Positions 31,841 to 44,400 of a DNA stretch of 64,000 nucleotides are shown here, one piece after another. Position 1 is the first letter of the stretch. Each line of letters opens with the position of its first letter. The stretch lies in the NCBI RefSeq assembly GCF_024362695.1, contig NC_065407.1:7316001-7380000 (forward strand), given 5' to 3'. Below the pieces are notes generated by a model. That model was not told where the DNA came from, ran no database searches, and saw only the letters and a list, made by a program, of their open reading frames with translations. This DNA is from Pectinophora gossypiella. Taxonomy: Eukaryota; Arthropoda; Insecta; Lepidoptera; Gelechiidae. A program made the position numbers and the translations under genes.

Positions 31841-34262
31841 ACTGCTGCACCAAACCCTTAGAACAATCTGACTGGTTGTTCTTCTGATGTCGCCGGTGAT
31901 GTTTCACTTTGACGACGGCACTGGATGTTTCAACGCTGCTTGCTGGTCACGATGTTTCGCGATGTCGCGGGCGTTGAAACTGAATTCCAGTGGACACACA
32001 TCATTCGTCATCTCGCAGACCTCAGACACTCGCGACACGTTGACATGCACAATGATTATAGGCGCTCAGTGTGACAAAACTGCAATACCCGTTGATTTTC
32101 TTGTGACCATTAGCACAGAATGGATCAAGCCGGCAGAACAGATACGGTTTTATTTTGCGATACAAGAGAGACTATAATCTAGTGTCATCACACAAGAAAG
32201 TTCAAATCGCTAACCTATCGGGTAAATGCATTGAATTTTCAGAATGAATAAATAATATTTATTTATTTACTTATTCGGGTTTTTTTTTCATCTTTATTTT
32301 TCTCTGAAATAAATAAATAAATAATTATATTTTAATAATATTTATTATTATTATTTTTAAGAGTCATTTTTAATTATTTTTTTTTATTTTGGAGCAATAA
32401 AGTATAATTATTTAATTTGTATTTGTATTTTGTATTATTTTTTTTACTTTTTACTTTGTATATTATATAAAGTAATTATTCGCACATATTTCATGTAGCC
32501 TACCCCACACACTCAATGGTGTGTCTTAAATAAGTGTCAAGTGTCTATCGACGAGTTAATTCTATCTATTCTGGCGCCATAGTACATATTATTATAGGTA
32601 CAGCCAATAGACGGTGCCACTGTTGAGAATAGGAATCCTCTCATAGATTGTCTGGGGTATAAAAATATCTACACCCGAGCCAATTCAGAAAACTTCGTGT
32701 CACAATTATTGAGGTCGGATCCATACCCAACTGGGAATCAAACCGTATATTTCCCCATAGCATACAATACCGCAAAATAATATTGTTAACATTTCTTTTT
32801 TTTTTCTTCAGTACTTCCAGTGTACCAAAGACTTACACGAAAATACTGGTAGATAATAAGTTACAAGAATGTTAAAGTTGGCTTGTTTTGTTTGAATGTT
32901 TTGTGAATTTGTGTGCAATAAAGTGTTTTATTATTATTATGTGCACTACCGGTCTGAACTAATAAACGTGCCAAAAAGAATCTGAAACAAAATTTAGAAG
33001 CTTGCTACCCGTCTTATCTATTTTGAGAACACCTCTACGATCCTTATCCATAAAATTTAATATGCACGCCGAACATTTTTCCCCAATTTATAAGGACAGG
33101 GAACTTGCTAAAACGAGAAGTAAATACGTCCCAAGAAGTCGATAAATCATGGTTCGTAAGGCCTAGGGACGGACGGTGTAATCCCATCTTAAATTATGTT
33201 GTGGGAATTTAAGGAAGTCTAATAAAAGCGACAACGTGTCGAGACGTCGTTTATTCCTTCATCGGTTCGCGTTGAAGTTTGAATACTTTGAGATTGGCTT
33301 GTAATTTATTGTTTATCTTTTTTGAATTGTAATTATTATTATGTTTCGTGGGCATGCGTTTTGAGCACACAAGTACCTAACACTTATCTATTGACTGAAT
33401 TTATCAGTATTTTTGCGGAAATGTTACTTATTTCACGTTTACAAAGAATATTGTCATAAAATAAGTCTATTTAATAACAATAATAACCGGTAATAAGTGA
33501 TCACTATTTTTGGAATTTACAAGATCACTGCGATTTCTGCATGTAATTATAGCGCAAGACGGTATTTTGAATACAATGACTTTGATGTGTATACCACCGA
33601 CTGAGTGATGGGAAAAACAATTTCCTGCAAAACTTAGGATTTGCTAAACGTCTCACGCTTCATAATATAACTTTTACTTTGTACTATCTGAGGTGCAGGC
33701 CGACTGCAACTAGTTTTTATATAAACTACCTGTCCTGGGAACATATAGGTTCTCAGAGGGAAACGCCTGTGTATATTTCTTTGGATTTTACACGCGACAT
33801 GCTTATCCAAATCAACTCAAGAAGTATATACAACATACTTCATCGAAATATCTACTTTTCAGGAACCTCTCAAGCCTACGGATAAGCCCTTGATCCGCTG
33901 AAATTTCAGGAGCTACTGTTTTGTCAACAAAGGATCATTGGGATAAAGATTGACTCCATTACTTGTAATAATATAGACTTAAAACGGCTCCGCCCTAGTT
34001 ATTTTAAGGGAATGTTTGTTAGCGTTTCAGTAATCTACGAAAGCCGTTCAAGTAACTTTGCTCATTATTTTGAATCTATTTTTTCCTTATAGTAAAAGAA
34101 AAAACTTATTAAACCTTAAAAAATAACAATGGTATTGTGATTTAATTAATTTTATGTCACTTTGGTTAGATCTCTGTTTATTTCCTGAATATATTTATTG
34201 TAACGCAATTTTGTTTATCACATCGTATGTTGTCCATGACATCTGAACTTTATACCTAGAAC
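31841..34262. other. Unassigned, partly AT-rich low-complexity sequence
   Basis: 32240-32470 is A/T-rich simple sequence with TTTATT and AATAAT runs. GTGCAATAAAGTG at about 32910 resembles a LINE 3' end (compare 63700). No gene recognised; the small frames look random. Confidence 0.45.
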
Positions 34263-34272
34263 TAACATAATA

Positions 34273-34410
34273 TAGCATCACGCCTGTATCCCCCTGTGTG
34301 TATACACCCACACCCCGCCAGCTGTTTTTAAGTTCCATGTAATTGGAGGCGACCTTAATCCCATTTATTTGCCACCAATCCTAGAAACCACATGATATCA
34401 ATTATATACG
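34273..34410. repeat. Dispersed repeat (CACGCCTGTATCCC family), copy 2
   Basis: ATAGCATCACGCCTGTATCC, CCGCCAGCTGTTTTTAAGTT and CCATGTAATTGG match the 21921 and 49505 copies. Confidence 0.5.
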
Positions 34411-35046
34411 ATCCAAACATGAATTTTAATTTATAAAGTCGAATGCTGTGGTGGTTATAAAACTTATTTGTTAGTTATTTGTAGATTTTCATTTGCTGCG
34501 AGCAATGAGGACTCATTTTCAATTATTTCTTTACCTGCTTGTTTTGGGTGGAACGAATGTCCACTCAGGGTATTGTCAAAGCAAATTGCTCGTCAAACTT
34601 GTTTGTGCATCTTAGAATCATATAGATGTTTATTCTTTAGTAATTTCGACGATAATATGCTCAGGGCAATAAGTGGCTTGACGCATTCTATTTTGTTTTC
34701 TCCCAGAATGCTTTATAAAATACGGACAGATAATAAAATGTAAGCTTTTTCTAAGCTTCTATTTGCAGTTGCTAACTAGGTATACTCTGGACACTATCAC
34801 CTTACGAAAATGTTCAGAAGCATTTTATAAATTCGTGTGAGTTGCAAATTCTCTTCTTAAACGTTTAAGAGTAAAGAGCTCTTTAAAGCTTGTTCCTTGT
34901 GTTTATCTAAAACGTGAAGCGTACATTTGAGATAAACCTAGTTTACTTACCTATATATTTTAAGATAGAGTTTGCTCTACAAGACTCCTAAATAAGTACC
35001 TAGTCTTTATATAATTCGTTAATTAAGTACTAATCATTTATTCATC
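34411..35046. other. Unassigned sequence
   Basis: A 91-codon plus frame (34468-34743) shows no recognisable domain. Confidence 0.35.
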
Positions 35047-35118
35047 ATCTCCCTAGCATTATCCCGTTATTCACAGGGTCCGCTTACCTAACCTGAAGAT
35101 TTGACAGGCCCGTTGTTT
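35047..35118 (-). mobile_element. SINE 3' part, left piece of a split copy
   Basis: CTAGCATTATCCCGTTATTC through TGACAGGCCCGTTGTTT is the tail of the tRNA-headed SINE family (minus). It continues at 36773 on the far side of the CR1-like insertion. Confidence 0.8.
35104..35118. repeat. Target-site duplication (left)
   Basis: ACAGGCCCGTTGTTT, repeated exactly at 36773-36787. Confidence 0.9.
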
Positions 35119-36772
35119 CAGTTTAAAGATATTTATTTCTTAATAACGACAGTTACAATGCCTTTTACTTAAGAAACAAGCGGTAGGTAAATTAGATTTT
35201 TTAGTTCGCTTACACTATGAGTATGTAGGTATGCATTTGCGTTTGATAGGTAAGTACAATTTTTAGAAACATCTGTTACTACAGTAAACATCAATAAAAA
35301 CAAAAACACATTAAACTCACTTTTCCAGAATATAACTAGCTAATTTCGCCTTAAATGACCCAAAAGACTCAATACTTTTAATATTAGCAGGTAGGTTATT
35401 GTAAAGTTGCACTCCCTGGTAGGTAAGCATAGTTTTACCGATGTTTGTACGTGTCTTGGGCAGTACGAGGTAGCTGGCTCGACGGGTTCTATATCTGTGT
35501 GCGTGTCTTTGTTGTGTAAATGATATGGATGTATGAATGGATTTGTTGATGATTTTGCGGATTAGTATGCAAGTATTGTAGACGTAAAGCTTGTGTATGT
35601 TCATGAGGCCCGTTTTTTCGTATACTAGGTTACTAGAGGTTAGGTAAGGAAAGTGAAAAAGCAATTTGATTATTTTATTTTGTGCTCTTTGTAACTCATT
35701 TAATATGGTTTTACTTGCGCTGCCCCAAATTTCTATCAGGTAAATTAAGTGTGCTTTTACGAGTGAATTATAGATGGTCATACGAATTGATTTTGGGATG
35801 CAGCGCACAATACCGCGTAAAGAACTCATCAACGAAGTCAATTTTGTCTTTAGATGATTAATGTGTATTTTCCAAGATAACTGATTATCTATTCTAAGTC
35901 CTAAATATTTTTCATTTGTCTTCAATTGAATTGGAATTTCGTTTATTTTAAGTGGTGTATAAGGAGGGACAATTTTGTTTTTTGCTTTGAAAATTATATG
36001 AGACGTCTTTGCTATGTTTATAGTCAAGAGATTGCATTGCAACCAGTTATGAAGTACATCGAGGTCCCTCTGCGCTTTTGATATTATATCATGTATTGAC
36101 GATCCAAAATAAAATAGACAAGTATCATCCGCGTATAAGGTTATATGGCCGCGTAAGTTTAAGTTTTGGACACTATTGATGTATATCAAAAATAATATAG
36201 GCCCGAGTATGGATCCTTGTGGGACACCGAATGATATTGGGAGAGCCTCACTCGTATGATGGCCAATTTTAACCACTTGACATCTATTTGCCAGATATGA
36301 TTTTAAAATTTTCAAGGCAGCACCGTTGATACCTATCGATTCCAGTTTTAGTAGTAATAATTCATGACTAACCGTATCAAAAGCCTTTTTAAGATCAATA
36401 AATACGCCTAGAACTATATTTTTTTTATCAATATTGTATTTCACTTTAGTAACCAAATCAATTGTAGCTGCTAATGTGTTACTTTTTGGTCTAAACCCAA
36501 ATTGACGTTCCGAAAGAAATTTTATAGAATCTAAGTATGCTTCAAGTCGTCGATATATTACCCTTTCCAAGATTTTAGAAATTACAGGTAACACGGATAT
36601 CGGTCGATAATTGCCAGGTTCAGTTTTAGAGCCCGATTTGTGAATGGGACTAACTTTCGCAACTTTTAACGAATCTGGAAAATGACCTTTTATCATAAGT
36701 TTATTGAAACACTCAGCCAACGGACTTACTAATAGTGTTTTTATACATTTTATAGCTTTAGTGTTGATGCCA
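35119..36772 (-). mobile_element. CR1-like LINE inserted in a SINE
   Basis: 1654 bp bounded by a 15-bp target duplication. The 5' edge (36772) cuts into coding sequence, so the copy is 5'-truncated. The 3' UTR (35119-35316) ends with AAATAAATATCTTT and a short AAAC tail rather than long poly-A. It carries the reverse transcriptase frame listed next. Confidence 0.88.
35317..36772 (-). pseudogene. CR1-like non-LTR reverse transcriptase (5'-truncated, otherwise open)
   Basis: The frame is open from the insertion edge through the ATG at 36720 to the stop at 35317, about 485 codons. From that ATG: KVSPIHKSGS and YRPISVLP (residues about 20-45), FGFRPKSNT (about 74), palm motif A in LGVFIDLKKAFD (about 105-116), GVPQGSILGPILFLIYIN (about 165-182), catalytic YADDT (about 196), then thumb motifs including YLGL. 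These fit a complete polymerase palm. The endonuclease domain that should precede it is missing, so the copy cannot transpose alone. CR1/L2-type is preferred over jockey from the motif wording; the exact clade is unsure. Confidence 0.85.
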
Positions 36773-37010
36773 ACAGGCCCGTTGTTTTACAGAAGCAACT
36801 GCCTGTCTGACCTTCCAACCCGCGAAGGAAAAACCAGCCCAAAACTGGTTAGGTCGCATACATATGTGGGTTTCCTCACGATGTTTTCCGTCACGTGATG
36901 GTTATTTGCGATCCAAACATGAATTCTAAAACAAATTCGACAATCATTAGTTTAGGCCTATGCTGGATTCGAACCTGCAACCTCAAAGTGAAAGGCAGGC
37001 GTTCTACCAA
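36773..37010 (-). mobile_element. SINE head and body, right piece of the split copy
   Basis: Continues the SINE begun at 35047: CTGACCTTCCAACCCGCGAA in the body, then the tRNA-like head (minus) with B-box-like GGTTCGAATCC at about 36966-36976 and A-box-like TTGGTAGAACGCC near 37008. The first 15 bases are the second target duplication. Confidence 0.8.
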
Positions 37011-37266
37011 TTATTTTTTATACGTAGGTATGTCGCGTTTTCTCTAAGTAAATGCTTATGTTATGTTTAGTAAACAATATATACATAGGTTTTCGAGTGG
37101 CATAGTTTTACTGCCTAATATTACTCTAACTTATTCTACCTAGGTGCCTGTACAGTGATATTAAAGTAAGTAAATAATAATATATCTTAATAGAATGCGT
37201 GTGTGTTTCGACACATCCTAAATGTCGAAATAAACACGTCGATATTATTTCCTCTCCAGCACTATG

Positions 37267-38345
37267 AAGTAAATTATTTATTTTATTTATTTTATTATTA
37301 AATCTTAATGCTAAAAATACAAATATCAATGCCCTGCAAAACTGTTTAAACAGTTTGTCTGCAGGAAAAGAGTCTCTACTAATGATATGAACTTATATCT
37401 AATAGTCAATTAATAACATACAATAAGTTAGCTAGGACACGAGTCTAGAAGGTGTTGTTTAAGTAATTTTTTATATTTACTTTTATTTGGTTCTAGACGG
37501 ATGTTCTCAGGCAAACTATTAAGCAAATAGGGAAGTCTCTTTTTTAGAGTTCTATCGCCATAGTAATTATTAACTCTAGGGACTTCGAATTTGCCCGCGC
37601 ACACCGACCTCGTGCCATAGCTATGGCTTGCTAAAGATAGTTGGTCATGCTCTTGATTGCCATGGTGGTTAATAGCCAAAAGGTATTTATGTTTTAAATG
37701 TACGGGAAGAATTTTACAAATTTTGAATAATTTACTGTAGTCTCCTTTGCAATTATTTTTAGTCTTTTTATTTACCAGTAACTTTAGAAATCTGATTTGT
37801 ATTGCTTCTAATTTGTCAATATAGGTTTTGAATGTAAGGCCATAGCAATCAAGGGCATAACCCAAGATTGAGTCTACTAATGCAAAGTATATACATTTTA
37901 ACGTGCTAAGAGGAACTTTGAAACTTAAGTGGTAAAATTTGCTAAGCAACAATCTTAATTTATTGATAATATAGTCTATATGAGCTGACCAAGAAAAGTT
38001 ACAATCTACTTTAACTCCAAGGTAAGTTACACAGTTTACTTTTTCTATAGGTTTACATTCGCAATTGATGAAGTTATTATGTATACAGTTAAAGCTATGA
38101 GTGAATAAAGAAGGAGGTGAATCAGAGAGATACAAAAAAGGTGAATGAATGATGAGTAGTTTAGTTTTTTCGGAGTTTAATACAATGCCATTGTCATGGG
38201 ACCATTTCACAACTGCGTCTACATCTTCTTGCACCAAGCGGCACGTATCCTTGAGGTTGGTACCAGCAAGGAGTGTACAGAGATCGTCAGCAAACATATG
38301 GGCTGAGCAATGGCGTAGGACGCCACATAGGCAATCGGCATTAAT
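37267..38345 (-). pseudogene. Second CR1-like non-LTR reverse transcriptase, C-terminal half
   Basis: A 289-codon frame (37428-38297), with coding continuing upstream to about 38345 where the element is cut. It begins at the palm motif C (FADD near the start), so the fingers and motif A are lost. The thumb and C-terminal region follow: YLGVKVDCNFSWSAHI (about residue 92), AIQIRFLKLL (about 165), and KKRLPYLLNSLPENIR (about 255). The 3' UTR ends in an A/T-rich (AAATAAAAT)-like tail at 37267-37295. Different family from the copy at 35119, judging by residues. No target duplication found. Confidence 0.75.
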
Positions 38346-38352
38346 GGTCCGC

Positions 38353-38372
38353 GTACTCGTACTTACGAGTAC
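38353..38372. repeat. Short palindrome
   Basis: GTACTCGT and ACGAGTAC flank ACTT, immediately beyond the LINE's truncated 5' edge. Confidence 0.7.
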
Positions 38373-38837
38373 TTACATTGTTTTACAGTTTTCCATATTT
38401 AAAGATAAACCCCCGGAATTACAACTATAAAACAAACCCCATAAACATACTCAAAAGTACAGCGTCGGCGCCCTATTCTTGATGAAATATGAAAACTGCG
38501 ACAACACCCGCCATATTTTCGGAAAACGTCTCCAAACCGCGTGACAAACACCGCAATGCAGCTTAAGAATATAAAATAAAACACTCAAGTTTAACCTCTA
38601 GCACTAAGTATGCAAAGTGAATATTTAAGGAGCAGGGCAGCTGCATGCTGTGATAAAACTAAAAACTGTGGCCGTGCTGCCAACGGTTAAGGTGCTAGCT
38701 ATATGAGATACCTAAGTGTGAGTGTTTCTTACAGCATAAAAAAATCGGATTTGGTAGTATCTATCTAGTCTACCAAACAAACCGAGACTTGGAGTTTAAG
38801 ACTCCCGAACCTAAGTAGATACTAAGGTCCGCATTAG
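38373..38837. other. Unassigned sequence
   Basis: No gene or repeat recognised. Confidence 0.4.
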
Positions 38838-38991
38838 GTACGGTCACGAGCATTAATATGTATACACTTTGGTGCCATGTCACATTAACTTTTTTGACAA
38901 ATTGAACTGTAAGTCTCACTAAATATCAAATATGTTAGTGCGACAAAGTCCTGAAGTGGGTACATTATATTCCTCATGACTGTACACGGTG
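38838..38991. repeat. Tc1/mariner-type MITE candidate, copy 2
   Basis: Same as 909-1051, with an extra 8-10 bases near the left arm and scattered substitutions. Again flanked by TA. Confidence 0.6.
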
Positions 38992-39423
38992 TGTGACGTC
39001 ATAGAAGAAAATACATTGTAAAATGTTTGGAGTTTAAAAAATCTGAAAATTCATTAAAATATGGAAATAGTTTAACACGTGTAACTATTTTTGCTAATTC
39101 CCACGTACTTACCCAAAATTCTATGAAACAATTTGCGTAATACAGTAAATTTATTTAAGTATCACACAATTAAGTACTTAGGTACTTCAAAATTTTCTGC
39201 AGACCGTGAATTTATAATTCATTTACTCGAATTGGGATACTTTTAACGTTTTAATTTAATAAACTCTATCACTTCAATAATTATATATTATTAGTATTTC
39301 ACATTTAGACTGTCTCAATTTAAAATTAGGTTTTTTTTTTAAATATTGAAGTTTGTTGAGTGGATAATGTTTTTTTTTATAATAAGTACATGTTCCCAGA
39401 CATACAGAAACGCACCCCATGAT
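38992..39423. other. Unassigned AT-rich sequence
   Basis: No gene or repeat recognised. Confidence 0.4.
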
Positions 39424-39530
39424 GCCAATCTGGGGGGTTAAAAATGCCACATCAAGGCAACAAGAACCAATATTGTTATTTGACATTTGTTGGCATTGCG
39501 CACTTACTTTTATATGCGCAAAAGTTCTGG
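39424..39530. repeat. Short inverted-repeat element, CCACATC family, copy 2
   Basis: AAAATGCCACATCAAGGCAA through GCGCACTTACTTTTATATGC. The other terminus is missing. Confidence 0.5.
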
Positions 39531-40237
39531 CTCGGGCGACCCTCAAACCCGCAGCTCATTAGAAAAGAAAAGTCCTTTAAATTACTGAATGTTTTAAAAT
39601 TATAATTTCTTATTCTAACGCTACACTCATTATACACTAGTTAGAAAACTATAAACAGAAAATAAAGAAAAATACAATATATAAATAATATTATATAATT
39701 TATCTACGAAACACATATTTCGACACAATATAATTATATAGTATAACGTAACAGATATTTATTTATTAACATTCTCCTGACAATAATTTCTTTTTGCTCG
39801 CAATCCATCTCCCCGGACAACTATGAACGAACTATGCAGAGTATCTTTGAACTTAATCATTGGGGTGGTTAAAAATCCATTACCAGACCAAGTTCGAAGT
39901 TTCAAACCGAATTTTTAATAAGAAAGTTGGGTGCAGCGGTCTCCAAGCTATGTTCATTTTCACTTTGAAATTTCGCTTATTACAAAGTGCCTTGATTGAA
40001 AATGTTCTCTAAAGTCTGTAAGATCGCTTAGTGCATTTTAACTCGGTGCCACTAACAGTATGAAAATAGTGTGGCATTCCGCTTCTATGAAGACTTCTTT
40101 TATTGGTATTGTAACAAGAAAACAAATAATTTTTTTCTCAAAAGTCAAGAACCATTTGGTGAACCATTTGGTATATTTGAAATCATTGAAATACAAAAAT
40201 CAACAGCGGTTTATCATAGTTAAATAATAGTATTTAT
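39531..40237. other. Unassigned AT-rich sequence
   Basis: No gene or repeat recognised. Confidence 0.4.
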
Positions 40238-40428
40238 AGTTCAAATTCAAATTCAAAAATATCTTTATTCAGTAGGTAACATAGTTACACTTTGAATCGT
40301 CAGTTTTTACATAACGAACGTCTCATCCGCCTAAAACTACTGCAGCTTCTCAAAACCTGTATAGCCGGGGAAAAGTAGCTGCAAGAAAAACCGTGGCACA
40401 GGGCCCCAGACGTTCTTTAAAAAAAATA
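40238..40428 (-). mobile_element. CR1-like LINE 3' end
   Basis: TTCAAATTCAAATTCAAAAA, then the constant block to CCCAGACGTTCTTTAAAAAA. Same family as 7333-7630. Confidence 0.75.
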
Positions 40429-40739
40429 AACATAAAATAAAACTATCGATTTGTCTGTAACAATTCCGCCCACTAGTAACTCTGTCTGTGTTAATAAACT
40501 AGCGAGTGGTCACGTTTGACCTTTTCCATCAAACGCCTTCGGAAAATTGAACGGTCATGACGTTCTCCCGAAACTGGCGCACGTGTTTTAAAAATGGAAC
40601 TCGGTATCCACCGCCAACAACGAAGCGGAATTTAGTTTGCGTCAGATAATATTGAAAGAACAAAAAAACAGTAAATTCGAGATGCGAACTGTTCGATTTC
40701 TACACACTATAATAGAACAAGACGGTAAACGTGAAACTT

Positions 40740-40865
40740 ATAACTCATCATCATCTCCCGAGCATTATCCCGTTTTTCAGAGGGACCGCTTACATGACAG
40801 GTGTTTTTTTTTTACAGAAGCGACTTTCTGTCTTTTCCAACCTGCAAAGGGAAAACTTCCTAGGG
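40740..40865 (-). mobile_element. SINE 3' part (GCTTACCTAACC family), decayed
   Basis: CGAGCATTATCCCGTTTTTC, ACCGCTTACATGACAGG and CAACCTGCAAAGGGAAAAC match the family with deletions. Confidence 0.55.
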
Positions 40866-41266
40866 AAAACCTATAATCACTATTACAATTTGAAATAAAG
40901 AAGCATTGGCTTGAACAGATCGTCTCGGTATCATACAAGACAGCGTAGGACATTTATTAGACTATTGGCCAAGAGACTATAAAGAAACTCACAAAAAACT
41001 TCAGAATTCAACACAGTAAGTAAAGATCAAATCCACTCTCACTTTCAGAGCTTCCCCTAAAGCACTGCGTTTATATAAAATATGGGGCTACGTATTACTT
41101 ATCACTGGTCTCATCCGGGCCCGAGGGAGCCCTAAATCAAAGCGTATTCGGCACCAGACACTGCTGCAATCTTAGCCGTCCGATAACTCACATAAACCGA
41201 AAATACCGCGCGAATTGAAAAATATATTGTTGATTGCGAAGTTAAGTAGATTAAATATGATGAACC
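40866..41266. other. Unassigned sequence
   Basis: No gene or repeat recognised before the Ty3/gypsy target site. Confidence 0.4.
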
Positions 41267-41271
41267 CTTTG

Positions 41272-41401
41272 TGTCATATATATAATTAGGTACGATACGT
41301 TCCTGCGCGAGCGACTGACGATTGACCGATCAGTAATAAATTCGCTGTACTCTAAGTCGGTTGTTTCTTTGTGTTTCCGCAAGCTAACCTTATACATTCC
41401 A
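41272..41401 (+). repeat. Ty3/gypsy 5' LTR
   Basis: TGTCATATAT...TACATTCCA, with TG/CA ends. Drives transcription in this class; no TATA box is claimed. Confidence 0.95.
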
Positions 41402-41403
41402 TT

Positions 41404-41421
41404 TGGCAACGAGTTCCGATT
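41404..41421 (+). promoter_or_regulatory. Candidate primer binding site
   Basis: TGGCAACGAGTTCCGATT starts two bases after the LTR with the usual TGG (complement of a tRNA CCA end). The donor tRNA was not identified. Confidence 0.55.
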
Positions 41422-41440
41422 CGCGTGTGCTAAAAAAAAA

Positions 41441-44400
41441 ATGTCGTTTTTAGGAAGTATTACAAATTTTGACCCACAGACACAAGAGTGGATGATATTT
41501 AAAGGACGATTAACACAATTTCTAACTTTAAATAACATAACGGATGAGGAACGAAAGCGGGCGCTTTTGTTAACACTTTTAACGGATGAAGCATACCGTC
41601 TTTTAAGTAATATTTGTCATCCGAAGAAAGTAGAAGCAACTGCTTACAGTGAATTGATCATATTACTCGACGGCCACTACACTCCAAGTAGGTCAACCTT
41701 CGCTGATAAAGCAAATTTTTATGATGCGGTGCAGGCGGAAGGAGAAAGTGTCCAGAACTGGGCGGCTCGATTACGTGGACTCGCAGTTTACTGTGACTTC
41801 GGCGCATCTTTGGATACGCTGTTTCGTGATCGTTTCGTGTTGGGCTTGAGACCGGGACCGGCTCGGGACCGTCTGTGCGAGCAGAACTCCTCCGCCCTCA
41901 CCTTCTCGAAAGCTTTGGAGCTGGCACAGCAGGCTGTGTGTGCAGCGAGGGCACGTACTGTGGTACCGGGCGTAGGTGCGGCAGCGGTGAAGGAGGAGCC
42001 CCTGTTCCGAGCAAGCATGGGCCGGCCGGGCGGCGGCGGCGCGCGGGCCTCCGGGCCTGCTCGTGACCAGCCCGCCAACCGGTGCTCCGTCTGTGGTCTG
42101 AGAGGTCACGAGACCGAAAAATGTCGATACAAGAACTACCGGTGCGAAAAGTGTAAAGTTAAAGGTCATTTGAAAAAGGTGTGCACGGAAAAAGTGAATA
42201 ACATTGTGACGGAAGTGCAATCACAGTCGGGTCAGCGACCTGAGACATGTTCCGATTGTGAGGAATGCAATCTATTCAACTTGAGGTGCGTAAATTGTAA
42301 ACCTATATGCTTGCCTATTATTATTGAAAATAAGTCGTATATGATGGAGTTAGACACGGGATCAAGTACATGTGTAATGTCGGACGAATATTATAGGAAT
42401 AATTTTTTACACATACCCTTAATAAATTGCAATTTAAAAATGTGTTTTTATAACGGCCACAAAATCACACCCCTAGGGTATTTTACTGTAAAAGCACAAA
42501 TCGAAAATCAATCGCATGAAATTCAGTTTTACGTGGTAGAAAAGGGAGGACCTCCCTTACTGGGGCGTGATTTTATGTCTAAATTCGGAATCTACTTCAA
42601 AATGGATACTAATAAATTGTTATTAACATGTTCGGATGATAAAGAGGTACAAGTTTTGCTAAATAAACATAATCAGCTGTTTGAAGACGGAATAGGGACT
42701 TTTAATAAGTTTGAAATTAAATTGCACCTCAAAGAAGGTGTAATACCAAAATATTTTAAAGCGCGTCCTTTGCCTTTTTCCATTAAAGACACTGTAGAAT
42801 CAGAATTGAACCGGTTAGTGAAAGAAGGTATATTAGTCCCCGTGAGTCACTCGGATTATGCAACGCCTATTGTTCCGGTTAAAAAGCCAAACGGTAGCGT
42901 AAGAATTTGTGCCGATTATTCTCTGACCATTAATAATGACGTGTATGTCGATAAATATCCCTTACCTCGTATAGAGGAGGTATTTACCAAGTTGAGTGGT
43001 GGAATACACTTTTCAAAATTAGATTGTAAGCAAGCTTACAATCAATTTGTATTAAGCAAAGAATCGCAAAAACTAACAACTATAAATACGACGAAGGGTT
43101 TGTTTATGTACACACGTCTTGTTTTTGGCTTAGCAAGCGCACCGGCTATTTTTCAGCGGGCCATGGAGAACCTATTAGCGGGAATCGAAGGCGTGGCTAT
43201 ATTTTTAGACGACGTATGTGTTACAGGCCCAACCAAAGAAATACATCTTAGACGGTTGGAACAGGTTTTTCAACGATTTCAAGAGTCAGGGCTAAAGCTT
43301 GAAAGGAACAAATGTGTTTTCTTTCAAGATAGTGTGTCATATCTGGGGCATATTATTGATAAAGATGGTTTACACAAGTGCCCGCAGAAAGTAGAAGCGA
43401 TAAAAAAAGCTCCCCGCCCCACTAACATAACCGAACTTAAACGATTTTTAGGCATGACAAATTATTACAGGAATTTTATTCCGAACGCCTCATCTATCTT
43501 AGAACCTTTGCACGAGTTACTGCGAGGTGGTGCTCAGTGGGTGTGGTCCGACCGACAGCAAGCGTCGTTCGAAAGAATAAAGGATAGGTTGGCGTCAGAA
43601 CGCGTGCTCTGTCATTTTAACCCAAACGCTAAGTTGGTGTTATCAGTAGACGCGAGCCCGGCAGGGCTCGGGGCGGTTCTATCACAGGTGGGCGCGGATG
43701 GCGTGGAGCGGCCTATTGCATTTGCGTCGCGCTCTTTGATTGCTAGCGAACGTCACTATAGTCAGCTGCATAAAGAAGCGACAGCCATTATTTTTGGTGT
43801 AAAGCATTATCATTCTTACTTGTATGGACGAAGCGACCCCTTTATTCTGAAAACCGATCATAAACCTTTACTTGCTATCTTTGGTAAGAAAAAAGGAATA
43901 TCAGTGATGACTGCATCACGGTTAGTAAGGTACGCAGTTTTTCTATCTGCATATAATTATGAAGTGCAATACGTATCAACAAAAAATAACACAGTCGCTG
44001 ATTATTTTTCACGGGCAGCAATAGTACATAATCCGGACAATATAAATAAAGTTGCGAGTTCTTGTACAGCACATTCGCTAAACTGTTTACAGTTAGATTG
44101 TTTACCTATTACGTACAAGAACATAAAAAAGGAAACTGACGTCGATAGTACATTGTCTACGGTGACTAAATACATAAAAAACGGGTGGCCACGTAAAATT
44201 CGATGTACAAAGTTATTACCGTATTTCAGGTGCAGAAATGAATTAGAAATAGAAGGGGGTTGTTTACTTCGCGGTCATCGTGTCATTGTGCCTCGGATAT
44301 ACAGAGATAGGATATTGCAAGAATTGCATAGTTCACATCAGGGTATTGTTAAGACAAAAAGTAATGCGCGCTCAAGGATGTGGTGGCCCGGTATCGATAA

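Noticed and set aside
41369..41440. Ty3/gypsy protein starting inside the LTR
   Set aside because: The frame is open there but has no ATG; the ATG at 41441 is the first plausible start.
41771..42220. 149-residue minus frame inside Ty3/gypsy
   Set aside because: Shadow of the gag frame; composition mirrors the opposite strand.
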